From: Lachnospiraceae bacterium
GTDB lineage: Bacteria; Bacillota; Clostridia; Lachnospirales; Lachnospiraceae
Assembly: GCA_022792885.1 (NCBI GenBank)
Contig: JAAWBX010000004.1
Location: 1 to 64,000, forward strand
Reading direction: 5' to 3'
Length of the DNA: 64,000 bases
The translations under genes and the position numbers were made by a program. Shown piece after piece: positions 52,352 to 62,741 of this stretch (the stretch's first letter is position 1; the number at the start of each line of letters is the position of its first letter). Under the pieces are notes generated by a model. That model was not told where the DNA came from. It saw only the letters and a program-made list of their open reading frames with translations, and did not search any database.

Positions 52352-53398
52352 TCATACATTTGAATTCTTCTTCCTCAAATACTCAACTAACCCATACATT
52401 TTGAATCGAAGAAGAATATATTTTATCGCAGCATTTTTGCCCAAGGCAGAAATCCGAATGTTTTGAAAGACCGATGAGAACGGTTCTTCCTTCATGATAG
52501 AATTAAAGGCTTTCCATCTTTCATGTGAAATCATTGTATTCATATCATGATAATAAAATTGTTTCAACATCAAAAGCATCGATGTCATTCCCCGCATATA
52601 TATAAGCCTCTTAAAATCAGATGACTTTCCATATAATTCCGAAAATTTGAATAATTCCGACAAATAGATCTTTTGTTCTTGAAGCGCATTAGGACGATAC
52701 TTATTTACAATGCTGTTTTCTGTAAAGCGATAATGGTATATAGCTTTCGATACATATTCAACCTTCTCCGCAGCCTCAAGTGCATACATATAAAAAATAC
52801 TGTCCTCATCATAAGGAACAATTGGAAATGCTAATTTATTCTTTCTTATATACGAAATACGATACATCTTTGCCCAGGCAGAACTAATAGTAATTCCTTT
52901 TCTGTTTCCATTCCTTTCTAAATGAATCGTACAGCACTTACCTTGTAAAAATTCTCGTTCACTATATGATGAAAATCTTTTACCATCCTCAAAATGCGAT
53001 ATGCCAATAATCTCTTTCTGAGGATAATTACGAAAACCAGAGTAGAAATAAATATCTGCCGTATCTGTTTGCTTTTTGATTCGTTTCATAAAATGCTCAC
53101 AGAAATCCAATTCTATCCAATCATCTCCATCTACAAAGGTGACCCATTCCGACGTAACTGCTGCAATTCCAGTATTTCTAGCATCAGACAAACCACCATT
53201 CTCTTTATGGATCACAACAATCCTTTGATCTCTTCTCCCATATTCATCACAAATCTCCCCACAGTCATCCGGTGATCCGTCATCAACCAAAATCACTTCG
53301 ATATTTCTATATGTTTGATTTAAAATGCTATGCAAGCACTGATGCATATAATCATATGGAACTTTATAAAAGGGAACAACTATGCTAATATCAGCCAT
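52352..53398 (-). CDS. Glycosyltransferase family 2
   Basis: 348 residues. GT-A fold with IVVPFYKVP, VILVDDGSPDDCG and GLSDARNTGI, and DGDDW as the DxD-type metal site. The C-terminal 150 residues are helical. Adds one sugar to the lipid-linked unit. Confidence 0.92.
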   Translation of the reverse strand: MADISIVVPFYKVPYDYMHQCLHSILNQTYRNIEVILVDDGSPDDCGEICDEYGRRDQRIVVIHKENGGLSDARNTGIAAVTSEWVTFVDGDDWIELDFCEHFMKRIKKQTDTADIYFYSGFRNYPQKEIIGISHFEDGKRFSSYSEREFLQGKCCTIHLERNGNRKGITISSAWAKMYRISYIRKNKLAFPIVPYDEDSIFYMYALEAAEKVEYVSKAIYHYRFTENSIVNKYRPNALQEQKIYLSELFKFSELYGKSSDFKRLIYMRGMTSMLLMLKQFYYHDMNTMISHERWKAFNSIMKEEPFSSVFQNIRISALGKNAAIKYILLRFKMYGLVEYLRKKNSNV

Positions 53399-53416
53399 TT
53401 CATATTACCTCTCAAC

Positions 53417-54694
53417 TCAGAACATCTTCAATCGACTTTCATCAAACATCGTCAAAATCATGTCTTTCCCTTCAATATCTTCAACCTTCAAACCATTTTT
53501 TATTTTCGTGACCATTGACATGATATTCTTCATTGATGTTGCTGAGAATTTAATCATGCCGGCCTTTTGCCCATTCGTCCCATTCGCAATAATTTCATTT
53601 CCGACACATCTATTAATCGAAATATCATCAATGCTTTCCATGTTCTCTATCTCTGAATAATCAATCCTTCCTATTATTCCACCGCATAGATATAATACCA
53701 ATGTTGCACAGTATTCCGGAAAACACGGATTATCTTTATCTAACTTTTCGCCCATCCTTCCGGTCAAAGAATGAATGACAAGCATTTTCAAGAAATCAAT
53801 TCCATTATATTTTCTGATTACCTTAAAATCATCATTTCCATTGATTCGATATCCCATTTCAAAAGCCCAGATTCCAGCTTCATTGGCAATAAACTGAAAA
53901 TTTGCAACACCGTTTTGGGCATTAACAGCTCTTAAAAGGGCCTTTATTTTCTCATCAACTTCAGAAAGATATTCGTCATAATATTTTGACGGTGTTACGA
54001 CAAACGCACATAACTTTGCAGCATCTTCATTCTCTTTGGATATATATTTGTCGTTTAAGCAAGAAAGGCTGATTTCCCCGTCAACAATTGTATACACAGC
54101 ACATAATTCCATACCCTCGATGTAATCCTCAATCACTACATCTCCAGCTTTGGAATTATCCAATGCAATTTGTATTGCCGACTCCAATTCACCCATGCTT
54201 CTACATATAGTAATCCCCTTTCGTCCTCCATTATCTACTGGTTTGACAATCACAGGAAAATGTACATCAGAGCATACTTCTCCTTGTAATAAGTCATCAG
54301 CATAATAATTATTTGGAACGCGAACCCCATTTCTTTTACACAATTCCTTAAACTCTCTTTTGTTTCTTGTAAGGTTAATTTGTTCCTCGGTAGCATAAAA
54401 CGGTGTGCCAATCTTGTTAGAGATACGACATGCAGCTAATACGCGTTCCTCGCTATACCCAGCGATAACACCATTAACTCCTTTCTTTCGACATTGCTCT
54501 GCAACCGCATCCACATCAGAGTAATCCATATCCCAAGCTTCATCAGCAAGCGCTTTAGCAGGGCTAATCCGATGATCTGTATATCGGTCACAGCATATAG
54601 CATATACACCCAAAGATTTTGCAGCCTCAACAAGTGAAACATCACTACTATCACTGCTAATAATCAATATCTTTTTCCCATCCAGTCTTTCCAT
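53417..54694 (-). CDS. ATP-grasp family protein
   Basis: 425 residues. Rossmann-like N-terminus (KKILIISSDSSD), ATP-grasp core with HFPVIVKPVDNGGRKGITI and EDYIEGMEL, then GYRINGNDD. Ligase that forms an amide or thioester bond; perhaps decorates the sugar with an amino acid. Sits between GT2 and the initiating transferase. Confidence 0.85.
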   Translation of the reverse strand: MERLDGKKILIISSDSSDVSLVEAAKSLGVYAICCDRYTDHRISPAKALADEAWDMDYSDVDAVAEQCRKKGVNGVIAGYSEERVLAACRISNKIGTPFYATEEQINLTRNKREFKELCKRNGVRVPNNYYADDLLQGEVCSDVHFPVIVKPVDNGGRKGITICRSMGELESAIQIALDNSKAGDVVIEDYIEGMELCAVYTIVDGEISLSCLNDKYISKENEDAAKLCAFVVTPSKYYDEYLSEVDEKIKALLRAVNAQNGVANFQFIANEAGIWAFEMGYRINGNDDFKVIRKYNGIDFLKMLVIHSLTGRMGEKLDKDNPCFPEYCATLVLYLCGGIIGRIDYSEIENMESIDDISINRCVGNEIIANGTNGQKAGMIKFSATSMKNIMSMVTKIKNGLKVEDIEGKDMILTMFDESRLKMF

Positions 54695-54725
54695 TTCTTC
54701 CTCCAGACTATTTATGCTATTAGGA

Positions 54726-55391
54726 TTATTTTTGTTTATTCAGATCTGCCCTAACAATATAAAGGCTTTGCGTTTCTTGTTGATCCTCAATAATATCACT
54801 TCGCTTCAAGACTTTATAAACGGTCAGAAAAAAAACCTTAATATCGAATAGTAATGACATTCTTTCTATGTATTCGATATCTAACGCAAATTTCTTTTCC
54901 CAGGTGACATTATTTCGTCCGTTCACTTGTGCCCATCCTGTCAATCCAGGTCGAACACTATGGCGCATTCGCTCATTTTCATAAAAATATGGCTGATACT
55001 TCATCAGCAGCGGTCTGGGACCAACTAAGCTTAGATCCCCTCTAATAACATTAAATATCGATGGTAATTCGTCCATACTTGTGCTTCTGAGAAGCCTTCC
55101 AAATTTAGTCAACCTTTGAGGTCCAGGAAGAAGGACGCCTTTTTCATCCACTTCATTTGTCATAGAACGAAATTTATAGATTTCAAATGGCTTCTCACCT
55201 TTTCCCATACGTTCTGATTTATAAAGCACCGGAGTGCCCATATTGATACGTACAAGAAAGGCAATTATAATGTAAAACCACCAAAACAAGGCGAGCGCTA
55301 TCAAGCAGAGAGCAATATCCAAAAATCGTTTTATATAGCAATTATAAATACCATTTATTCTACTTTTTCTTCTGTTCTCATTTTTACTCAT
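54726..55391 (-). CDS. Initiating undecaprenyl-phosphate sugar transferase
   Basis: 221 residues, AAGGAT upstream. One re-entrant membrane helix (CLIALALFWWFYIIIAFLV), then YKFRSMTN, MDELPSIFNVIRGDLSLVGPRPL and RPGLTGWAQVNGRN. A short PglC/RfbP-type enzyme without the large N-terminal membrane domain. Starts the repeat unit. Confidence 0.93.
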   Translation of the reverse strand: MSKNENRRKSRINGIYNCYIKRFLDIALCLIALALFWWFYIIIAFLVRINMGTPVLYKSERMGKGEKPFEIYKFRSMTNEVDEKGVLLPGPQRLTKFGRLLRSTSMDELPSIFNVIRGDLSLVGPRPLLMKYQPYFYENERMRHSVRPGLTGWAQVNGRNNVTWEKKFALDIEYIERMSLLFDIKVFFLTVYKVLKRSDIIEDQQETQSLYIVRADLNKQK

Positions 55392-55439
55392 AGTACTTCA
55401 TCCTTGTTTTCATAATTATCTTGTACCCTGTCTCCTATT

Positions 55440-56501
55440 TTATGGCTTAATCCATTCATGTACGGCATTCACGATCGCACGCATATCGCCATCGGAATAA
55501 CGTTGGTCACAAATTAACGACAACTCATTCTCTCTTATGCCAACTTCCGCCCCTATCACCTCCGGCCAGTGGACGGGACAGTAAATCCCCCTATCTATCA
55601 GATATTCTCTAAGGCTGTCACGCTTTTCCGAATCCATGATAATTGGTAGGAACAACGGAACATCCACAGACAAGTCAACCTGCGGAATGTCGACCAGTGT
55701 TTCCATATCAGACAGCCCTTCAATAAGAATTCTCGCATTACGCCGCCTTTGGTTGACGACATTGTATACATCAATGCTTTTTGCTATGCCTAAAGACATA
55801 TCATCTATTTCAAGCAATCGATCCACATAGATTAAATCATTTTCAAATTTCGCCTGTGCGAGCAAAAAATTTTCCTTTGTCTTTATTTTTCCGGTGAGGT
55901 AGTCGTACTTCTCATGCATAGCCGCAATTTTTTCTTCTACCACATGGTTACTTTCAATTGTAGGTTTCTCAGACAATACCCCTTTCTTTATCCCGACCAA
56001 ACCTCCTGTAGGGATCGGGAACCACTTTCTTAAGCTGGCTACCGCATAATCACTGATATCAGATACAGCATCTTTTCGGAGAAGCGAATGCGTGATATCC
56101 TCAATCACAACCGAGCCAGCCTCATGCGCTTTCTGAATGAGTTTACGTGCTCCGCTTGTATCCAGTCCAAAATAACTCATAATCAAAACCACAGAATTTT
56201 TTCCGCATTTAGGCTGCTGGTATGTAAACCTTCTTTTTTCATACCCTACATTATAAAATTCAATTTTTAGTTCTCTGTCTATAAATTCCTGTAACATAGA
56301 CTCACAGCAATATGATGGGACATAGACAATGTCTACCCGATGTTTTTTCTGAATATCCCGAATCACAATATCTATGGCGTTCCGCCCTGAGAATGTAAAA
56401 CATTCATCCTCCATTGCAGGAAGCCATTGGATATTTTTCTGTGTCCCCGTTTCTTCACTGCCATCAAGCCAGAAGTAGCTACCTATTTCCGAAAATTTCA
56501 T
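55440..56501 (-). CDS. DegT-fold PLP enzyme, probable aminotransferase
   Basis: 353 residues. FSGRNAIDIVI, SLRKWFPIPTGG (Lys in the PLP position) and PVHWPEVIG fit the DegT/DnrJ fold, though the PLP-phosphate segment is weak. Synthesis of an amino sugar is likely. Confidence 0.7.
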   Translation of the reverse strand: MKFSEIGSYFWLDGSEETGTQKNIQWLPAMEDECFTFSGRNAIDIVIRDIQKKHRVDIVYVPSYCCESMLQEFIDRELKIEFYNVGYEKRRFTYQQPKCGKNSVVLIMSYFGLDTSGARKLIQKAHEAGSVVIEDITHSLLRKDAVSDISDYAVASLRKWFPIPTGGLVGIKKGVLSEKPTIESNHVVEEKIAAMHEKYDYLTGKIKTKENFLLAQAKFENDLIYVDRLLEIDDMSLGIAKSIDVYNVVNQRRRNARILIEGLSDMETLVDIPQVDLSVDVPLFLPIIMDSEKRDSLREYLIDRGIYCPVHWPEVIGAEVGIRENELSLICDQRYSDGDMRAIVNAVHEWIKP

Positions 56502-56896
56502 ACCAACCTCTATTTATGCCATATCTTGCACTATGCTGTTATTCATAACAACGTTATTACATCATTATCTAAATTAGATTTTGACCATCCTCAAAAAATT
56601 TCAATGCTTTGCAAATTTCTGATTCTAATATGTTCTGATTATGTTGTACAGAAGGAAAGGAAGTCCCCTGCGTCAGATTTTCACTGTGTTTTTCCGCATA
56701 TTCATTAAATCCTGCCTATTTTCCTCGCAGGAGCCCCTACATATACTCCGTTAGGCTCCAGAGCCTTTGATACAACTTCTTCTTGTGACCAATCCTATAG
56801 TCTGTGATATCTAACACTGTTCATCTTGCTCATCCTTTAGTTTACTGCTGATTTCATTTTTAAACTTTTCCTTAGTAACTCATTACAGAGCCTTCT
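56502..56896. other. Intergenic region with acyltransferase remnant
   Basis: AT-rich, no intact gene. The minus strand contains the hexapeptide remnant listed separately. Confidence 0.6.
56705..56797 (-). pseudogene. Hexapeptide acyltransferase C-terminal remnant
   Basis: About 29 codons ending SKALEPNGVYVGAPARKIGRI then stop, the characteristic end of a transferase-hexapeptide O- or N-acetyltransferase. Nothing of the upstream body survives. Confidence 0.6.
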
Positions 56897-57940
56897 TTAT
56901 CCTCTATACAAAGGAAAGAAACCATCATCTCTAATATCACTTCTCATATTTACTAATTCATTATATTTATGTTCTGCATACAGTTTCTTTCCTATATAGA
57001 AACAACAAGATTCGCCTCGATAAAAAGCCTTTTTGAATTTGTATAAACTGTCCTCGCGACATCCCACGCCACCACCCAAGTGAAACGTAGTGTAACCATT
57101 CGCACAACCCCATAATGCTGCTTGATAAAGAAGCAAATTTGTCGGAGCCAAATTTTGATACTCCCTCAGCGATCCTGACAAATGATAATTGAGCCTGTGA
57201 TTTACACCCAGTATAATAGATGTCGCAATTACTTTATGATTCAGTTCAGCATAAAAAACTTGCGCTTCTGTACTTAAATCATTCAAAAGACTTTGATAGA
57301 ACTCTGTACCAAAATAGTAATATGGCTCTGCGTCATCTTTATCCATTGTCCCATTGTATATATTACGAAACTCTTCATAAATTTGGGGATACCTACCATT
57401 ATATATTTCCACTCCTGCTCTTTTTGCTTTTCTAACCATGTTTCTATTCTTACTTTTTAGGTTAGACCAGATTGCTTCCGTAGAACTTATATCCATTGCA
57501 ATTGTTCCACCAAGGCTGACAGTATCATAAAACATTGCGCCGTCTTTATAATTTTTAATAACGGGATGATAACGCACAAATTCCGAAATTATATTATGAT
57601 CTAAACACCACTCTTCATAAGCGGAAAATAAATCGGCGTTTTCTTCCCCTTCTATAATCCAGCCTCCATACCCGTAAGGTGTAACAAAATCAAACCATAT
57701 ATTGCTCTCAACAACTCCGACAAAATGCTTGTCTTTGCTGATATCGCGTTTCATAACCGCATTGATTCCCCGGCAATTCAAATCTTCATAGAAAAACAAT
57801 ACCGGTTCACCATCACCATGAATTTGAAATGCTTTTACATATCCAGAAAGCCAATATACATCATAATTTTTGAAGGACTTTACTATCTCATCCCATTCTG
57901 TACATTGTTCAATAGAATAAACTCTTAAATTCCCTTTCAT
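56897..57940 (-). CDS. FemAB/GNAT-like transferase
   Basis: 347 residues from ATG 57940, with AGGAGG ten bases upstream. SKNRNMVRKAKRAGVEIY and FHLGGGVG, then FKKAFYRGE are typical of the peptidyl/glycyl transferase double-GNAT family. In polysaccharide loci such proteins attach amino acids to sugars. The gene directly follows a decayed copy of a related gene. Confidence 0.82.
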   Translation of the reverse strand: MKGNLRVYSIEQCTEWDEIVKSFKNYDVYWLSGYVKAFQIHGDGEPVLFFYEDLNCRGINAVMKRDISKDKHFVGVVESNIWFDFVTPYGYGGWIIEGEENADLFSAYEEWCLDHNIISEFVRYHPVIKNYKDGAMFYDTVSLGGTIAMDISSTEAIWSNLKSKNRNMVRKAKRAGVEIYNGRYPQIYEEFRNIYNGTMDKDDAEPYYYFGTEFYQSLLNDLSTEAQVFYAELNHKVIATSIILGVNHRLNYHLSGSLREYQNLAPTNLLLYQAALWGCANGYTTFHLGGGVGCREDSLYKFKKAFYRGESCCFYIGKKLYAEHKYNELVNMRSDIRDDGFFPLYRG

Positions 57941-57941
57941 G

Positions 57942-58805
57942 TTATGCAATCCTCCTAATAGTTAAGGATTGCCATTCATGTTTTATATCCATATCTCCAT
58001 GGCTCCTTATTTCCAAAAGTTTCTGATAGGCCCCCTCATCAAAAATTTTCCTTTCTATTTAAAAATCTTTTATCTCATGGGAAGCCAAATTCATTTTGTA
58101 TTGGAATATGCTGTCATCTGAGCCGTATCAGCCGCCAAGAACGAAGTCCTTCAAGCCTTTTTCTTTCGCCCATTTGATGATCTCATATTTAAGGGAAGCA
58201 TTGACTCTTGTGTAAAAATACTCTGAATCTGTCCCACCGAGGTAGGAATAACAGTTACTTGCCCCATCCAAGACAAGCTCCGTGGAAATGATTTTCTCCC
58301 CGAACTTCCCATGGAACATGACCACATTGTCCACTGATCAACTCTTCAAAGAATTGTTTCTTAAAGTAGAACTGTACCTATGCATCACTACGCTCTATCG
58401 TCCCGTAATAGATACGGAGAGAATCGTCCATGTACGCACCAGCCTCATCAACGATAATCTCCAATCTGCATATATTCGCTCTTTCGACGTTCTTCCGGAC
58501 CTTCTTTTTAAAATCCATCTGGATTTTGTCAATGGGATTTTCCAGATTCCTCACAACATTATGTGTCCGGCTTTCACTCTCTCCACTGTAATGCTGATAA
58601 TATTCACAGAATAATTCAAACCGGATAAACTCACAAATATATTTGTTGTCCGCACAGTACCTACTGTAAGCCGCATTAAGAGAATTCTAATCACTAATTT
58701 CTCCAAGGATACATCCCTTTTGAACACAACATCGACCGCACGGTCTTCTCCGTTCTCGTAATACAAGAGAACCGGCACGCTATTGTTTTCATCTTCGCGC
58801 ATAAA
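57942..58805 (-). pseudogene. Decayed FemAB-like paralogue
   Basis: The minus strand gives AFMREDENN, VPVLLYYENGEDRAVDVVFKRDVS, then, after frame changes, SLKYEIIKWAKEKGLKDFVLGG, a TGA, YGSDDSIFQYKMNLA, a TAA, and KIFDEGAYQKLLEIR. The order and motifs mirror the intact gene at 56897-57940. Several stops and frameshifts, no intact product. Confidence 0.85.
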
Positions 58806-58943
58806 TGCATCGATATATTATTTATATAGAAAATATTATAGCCTTTGATTGATTCTACGGTTTAGTTCCGGTGTTCCTTCTCTAAAACCAAAATCTCCAT
58901 TATACAATTCATGCCAACCTCTCCATCCAAATCATGAGCGCAA

Positions 58944-60254
58944 TCACTCAAAACACCTTTTCACAATCTCAATCACTCTATCCTGCTGTTCCGCCGTCAT
59001 CTTATTGTCACTCGGCAAGCACATCCCTCTCTCGAAGATATCTGCTCCGACATCCGTACATCCACCTTTAATATACGCATTTGTCCGCACTCTTCCGTTC
59101 CCATCCTGCGCCACAAACCCGTTCATCCGATACAGCGGCTGCATATGCATCGGTTTCCAGATTGGCCGCCCTTCTGCATTGAAGGCAGCCAAAGCATCCA
59201 AAATTTCCTGTGGACAGGTTTTTCCGGATTCACTTTTATACAGGTAATCTTTCTCTCCCCTGACTTGACGGCACATGGCATCTTCATTGACCAACAGGCA
59301 ACTCAACCAGTAGTTCGGCACACTCTTCTCCTCGAACGGGTTCATCTTTACAGGCAGATCCTTTAGTCCCTCCTTATACCGCTTATAAATTTCCTTTTTC
59401 TGTGCAATATGCTCGTCTATATGAAGCATATTGCCTCTCGCTATCCCCGCAATCATGTTACTCATACGGTAGTTATAACCCAACTCCTCATGCTGGTACC
59501 AGGGCGCCGCTTCCCGGCTCTGTGTAGACCACTTACGAACCTTCTCTGCATCAGCCTTACTATTTGTAACAAACACTCCGCCCGAACTGCCGGTAACAAT
59601 CTTATTACCGTTATAACTTATAGCCGCAAAATCTCCGAAACTACCGCACATGCCGGAGACAACTTGTCCCTCGTACCTTGCTCCCATAGCCTCGGCCGCA
59701 TCCTCAACGATCAGGGCGCCGTGTTCCCGGCAGATCTCCGCAATCTCATCCATCTTGGCCGGGACACCATAAAGATGTGCCAAAACCACCAGCTTTACAT
59801 CCGGATATATCTCAAAAGCCTTCCTCAACGCCGCCGGATCCAGGTTCCAGGTATCGGTTTCCGTATCAATAAAGACAGGCTCTCCCCCTTCATAGACGAT
59901 AGGGTTTACGGACGCGTCAAATGTCATATCCGAACAAAAAACCCGCTGTCCGTTCAAACTGCCGCCGGGCTTTTTCCCTGGATTGATTCGTTCGGCAGCC
60001 AGCTTTACACACATATGTAAAGCCGCCGTTCCGCAAGACAATGCCACTGCATATTTCATCTCAAGATATTCAGCAGCCATTTTTTCAAGTTCATTGATAT
60101 TTTCACCAACCGTACTCACCCAGTTGCTTTCCATTGCTTCCCTAACATATCGAAGCTCGTCGCCATGCATCGTGGGGGAGGATAACCATACTTTATCCTT
60201 AAACGGCTCAATTCCTGCGAACCGCGGATCCGTTACAAAATTGTTCATCGTCAT
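58944..60254 (-). CDS. DegT/DnrJ/EryC1-family sugar aminotransferase
   Basis: 436 residues. LSCGTAALHMCVKLA, IVEDAAEAMGARYEG (PLP-stacking and Asp) and SYNGNKIVTGSSGG with the PLP lysine are all present. Converts a 4-keto nucleotide sugar to the amino sugar. First gene of the polysaccharide operon on the minus strand, AAGG six bases before the ATG. Confidence 0.94.
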   Translation of the reverse strand: MTMNNFVTDPRFAGIEPFKDKVWLSSPTMHGDELRYVREAMESNWVSTVGENINELEKMAAEYLEMKYAVALSCGTAALHMCVKLAAERINPGKKPGGSLNGQRVFCSDMTFDASVNPIVYEGGEPVFIDTETDTWNLDPAALRKAFEIYPDVKLVVLAHLYGVPAKMDEIAEICREHGALIVEDAAEAMGARYEGQVVSGMCGSFGDFAAISYNGNKIVTGSSGGVFVTNSKADAEKVRKWSTQSREAAPWYQHEELGYNYRMSNMIAGIARGNMLHIDEHIAQKKEIYKRYKEGLKDLPVKMNPFEEKSVPNYWLSCLLVNEDAMCRQVRGEKDYLYKSESGKTCPQEILDALAAFNAEGRPIWKPMHMQPLYRMNGFVAQDGNGRVRTNAYIKGGCTDVGADIFERGMCLPSDNKMTAEQQDRVIEIVKRCFE

Positions 60255-60287
60255 TTACATCCTTATCATTTATACCGAACAGCGGCT

Positions 60288-62621
60288 TTAAGAGCCTTTG
60301 CGCGCGGAAGGCATGATCTCTCCCGGAAAATAAAAGCCTTCCTCCAACCTCAATATCTTCTCCGCCTGTTCCCCGGAAAGCTTCCCTTCCTTCAGATATT
60401 CCCTCTGCTTCGCCAGCCATTTTCCGATCCACACACCTTCCGCAACCACATTCTGAGGAATATCAAACGTCTTGTGATCCCGGTAATAGCGAAGAAGCAC
60501 CTCGTAGCGAACCAGCCACGGATCCGGTAATTCCCACAACATTCCGATCGCATCCAAACGTTTTTTCCGATCCGCCTCCAGACGCCCGCTCCGATAACGT
60601 TTTCTCTGATTCTGAAGCCACGACTTCAACACCAGGCCGCCGGGCGCACGGTAATCTCCCGATACGTTCAAATCCCCGTGCGCGATCCTGTACGCGACCG
60701 CCGCCGCATAACCCTTTTCCCATTTACTGTCCACGCTCTTGTCCCAGATCATCCCGATCGCATCCAGACGGGCGATCTGCTCTTCGTCCGGCGGCGTTCC
60801 GTGCTTCAGCCGTCCCGCCCGAAGGCTTCTTTGACGGGCGATCCATGCTCCCAGGCGGATACCCTCTTTTGTGACATACCCGCTCGGGACTTTCAAATCT
60901 CCGTTTTCCTGATAGTAGCGATACGCCGCGGAAAAACTCCGCTCCCAGAAATGATCCAGCTTATCCCAGATCATCCCGATCTCTTCCAGCTTCTTTTTCC
61001 GTTCCTCCGTCAAATATTTCGCATGAACCCCCGCCTTCTCCCATGTCCGCAGAGTGCACAGCCAGAGCCCCAGGGACACTCCGCTCTCCGACACATAGCG
61101 GCTGGGAACATCCAGATCTCCGTTTTCCTGATAGTAAACCTGCGCCGCGGCAAAATTCCTCTCCCACCCGATATCGGAGCAAAGCTCCCAGCGCATTCCG
61201 ATCGCATCCAGCTTCGCAATCTGTTCTTCCGTCAGCCTGCCCTCCTGAATCCCTTTGCGGACGTTTCTCTGATTATAAATCCAACGGCCCAAAGCATATC
61301 CGTCCGCCGTGAGGTAGCGCGCCGGAACTTCCAGATTCCCGTTTTCCTTATAATAATGGAAAGCCTGCTCGTACATGACTTCCCACGGAGCGCTCAGGAC
61401 TTCATTCAGCCGATCGAACAGCATCAGGCAATCCTTTACCTCGTCCACAATGCGGAAATGTTCCCGGACGATTTCATGATCCAGCCCGAGCGCGCGGTAA
61501 TACATAACGGCCGTCTGCATCTCCTCTTCCACCGCTCCAATACTGTATAGATTCTCAATGTTCAAAACGACATCAAAAATCACGGCGCAATTCTTCTTAT
61601 TCGCGGACAGCGCGCGTCCGATCTGCTGTTTGTAAATAATCGGAGAAACCGTTGGGCGCAGCAGAATAACCCCGCTGATATCATCCAAATGGATCCCCTC
61701 ATTAAGCATATCGATGCAGTAAAGCAGTTTTAAATGTTCGCTGTCATCCCGCTTGAACGCGGCAAACGCCGCCGATGTCGTCGGATCTTCCGAATAAACG
61801 AAATAAATATGCGGCTGCTCGTCCACCCGGCCAAACCATTCGGCCGCCTTCGCGGCCATCTCCCGCAAATGTTCCCGATTGGCGCAGAAAACCAGATATT
61901 TCCCATGTCTGTCTTCCATATGCCGGGCAAAAATCTCATCCAGCCCGTCCGCCTTCTCAAGGGCTCTGCGCAAAGCCTCCAGATATTTCCAGGCGGCATC
62001 ACGGACCGCCGGATTCTTCACCCTGCGCATACGATATTCGTAATTTTCCAGGTCTTTCTGATAAGAAAAGTGGGAAAGCACATACTTCGGAGGGTTCAAA
62101 ATTCCCCGGACAACCGCTTCTCCCAACGTGATTTCAGAAGCAATGCAGCCGCTGAACAATTCATCCGCCATATTCCTTTGACCGTCCAGATAACGCACGG
62201 CCGTCGCCGAAAGGCCGAGAACCCGACTTTCCGGATAAGCTTCCAGAAGCCGCTGTACGCCCGCCCCCCACTGACTCGCTCCGCAGCGGTGAAACTCATC
62301 CAGAACGATTACGTCCGGCAACAATTCCTCCACTTCCTCCCGACTCAGGTTCATAAGACGGGCATACGTTACAAACCGAATATTATCCGGCTCGTAACCG
62401 CCTGCCGCTTTTCTCAGATTCTCCAATTGAGTTCGAAAGATATATTCGGACGGCGACAGCCAAAGCACCGTTCTCTCAGGAAAATCTTCACATAATTTAA
62501 AGGCGATAAAGGATTTCCCGGTCCCTGTAGGATGGATTACGGCCGCACGCCCGGCCTTCTCCAGCAGATCCCGCACCGAATTATAGGCTTCTTCATTGTG
62601 TGAAAATAATTCGACTGCCAT
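60288..62621 (-). CDS. DEAD/DEAH-family helicase with five helicase-associated repeats
   Basis: 777 residues from ATG 62621 with AAGGAGG upstream. Helicase core: Walker A HPTGTGKS, motif II LDEFHRCG, motif III LSATA, motif VI QQIGRALS. From about residue 410, five repeats of about 70 residues follow, each with W(E/L)xxYxxAxxYYxxxGxLxVPxxY, LGxW, RxxxxxGxL and LDAIGMxW; these are HA (helicase-associated) domains. HA domains presumably bind nucleic acid. No nuclease or methylase gene is adjacent. Confidence 0.9.
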   Translation of the reverse strand: MAVELFSHNEEAYNSVRDLLEKAGRAAVIHPTGTGKSFIAFKLCEDFPERTVLWLSPSEYIFRTQLENLRKAAGGYEPDNIRFVTYARLMNLSREEVEELLPDVIVLDEFHRCGASQWGAGVQRLLEAYPESRVLGLSATAVRYLDGQRNMADELFSGCIASEITLGEAVVRGILNPPKYVLSHFSYQKDLENYEYRMRRVKNPAVRDAAWKYLEALRRALEKADGLDEIFARHMEDRHGKYLVFCANREHLREMAAKAAEWFGRVDEQPHIYFVYSEDPTTSAAFAAFKRDDSEHLKLLYCIDMLNEGIHLDDISGVILLRPTVSPIIYKQQIGRALSANKKNCAVIFDVVLNIENLYSIGAVEEEMQTAVMYYRALGLDHEIVREHFRIVDEVKDCLMLFDRLNEVLSAPWEVMYEQAFHYYKENGNLEVPARYLTADGYALGRWIYNQRNVRKGIQEGRLTEEQIAKLDAIGMRWELCSDIGWERNFAAAQVYYQENGDLDVPSRYVSESGVSLGLWLCTLRTWEKAGVHAKYLTEERKKKLEEIGMIWDKLDHFWERSFSAAYRYYQENGDLKVPSGYVTKEGIRLGAWIARQRSLRAGRLKHGTPPDEEQIARLDAIGMIWDKSVDSKWEKGYAAAVAYRIAHGDLNVSGDYRAPGGLVLKSWLQNQRKRYRSGRLEADRKKRLDAIGMLWELPDPWLVRYEVLLRYYRDHKTFDIPQNVVAEGVWIGKWLAKQREYLKEGKLSGEQAEKILRLEEGFYFPGEIMPSARKGS

Positions 62622-62700
62622 CCCTGTCCGCCTCCTTCCTGCAGTTTTACGCCCGACAGGACAACGCCTCGCTTCGGCTCCTCGAGAACTCCGCCCAGGG

Positions 62701-62727
62701 GTAATGAAGGATCGCACTTCATGACAA
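62701..62727 (-). repeat. Left copy of 27-bp inverted repeat
   Basis: Identical over 27 bases to the reverse complement of 63112-63138. It contains its own small palindrome (ATGAAG-7-CTTCAT). The flank reading LEEPKRGVVLSGVKLQE on the minus strand resembles dispersed palindromic repeats seen in many genomes. Confidence 0.85.
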
Positions 62728-62741
62728 AAAAAAGCATGACA

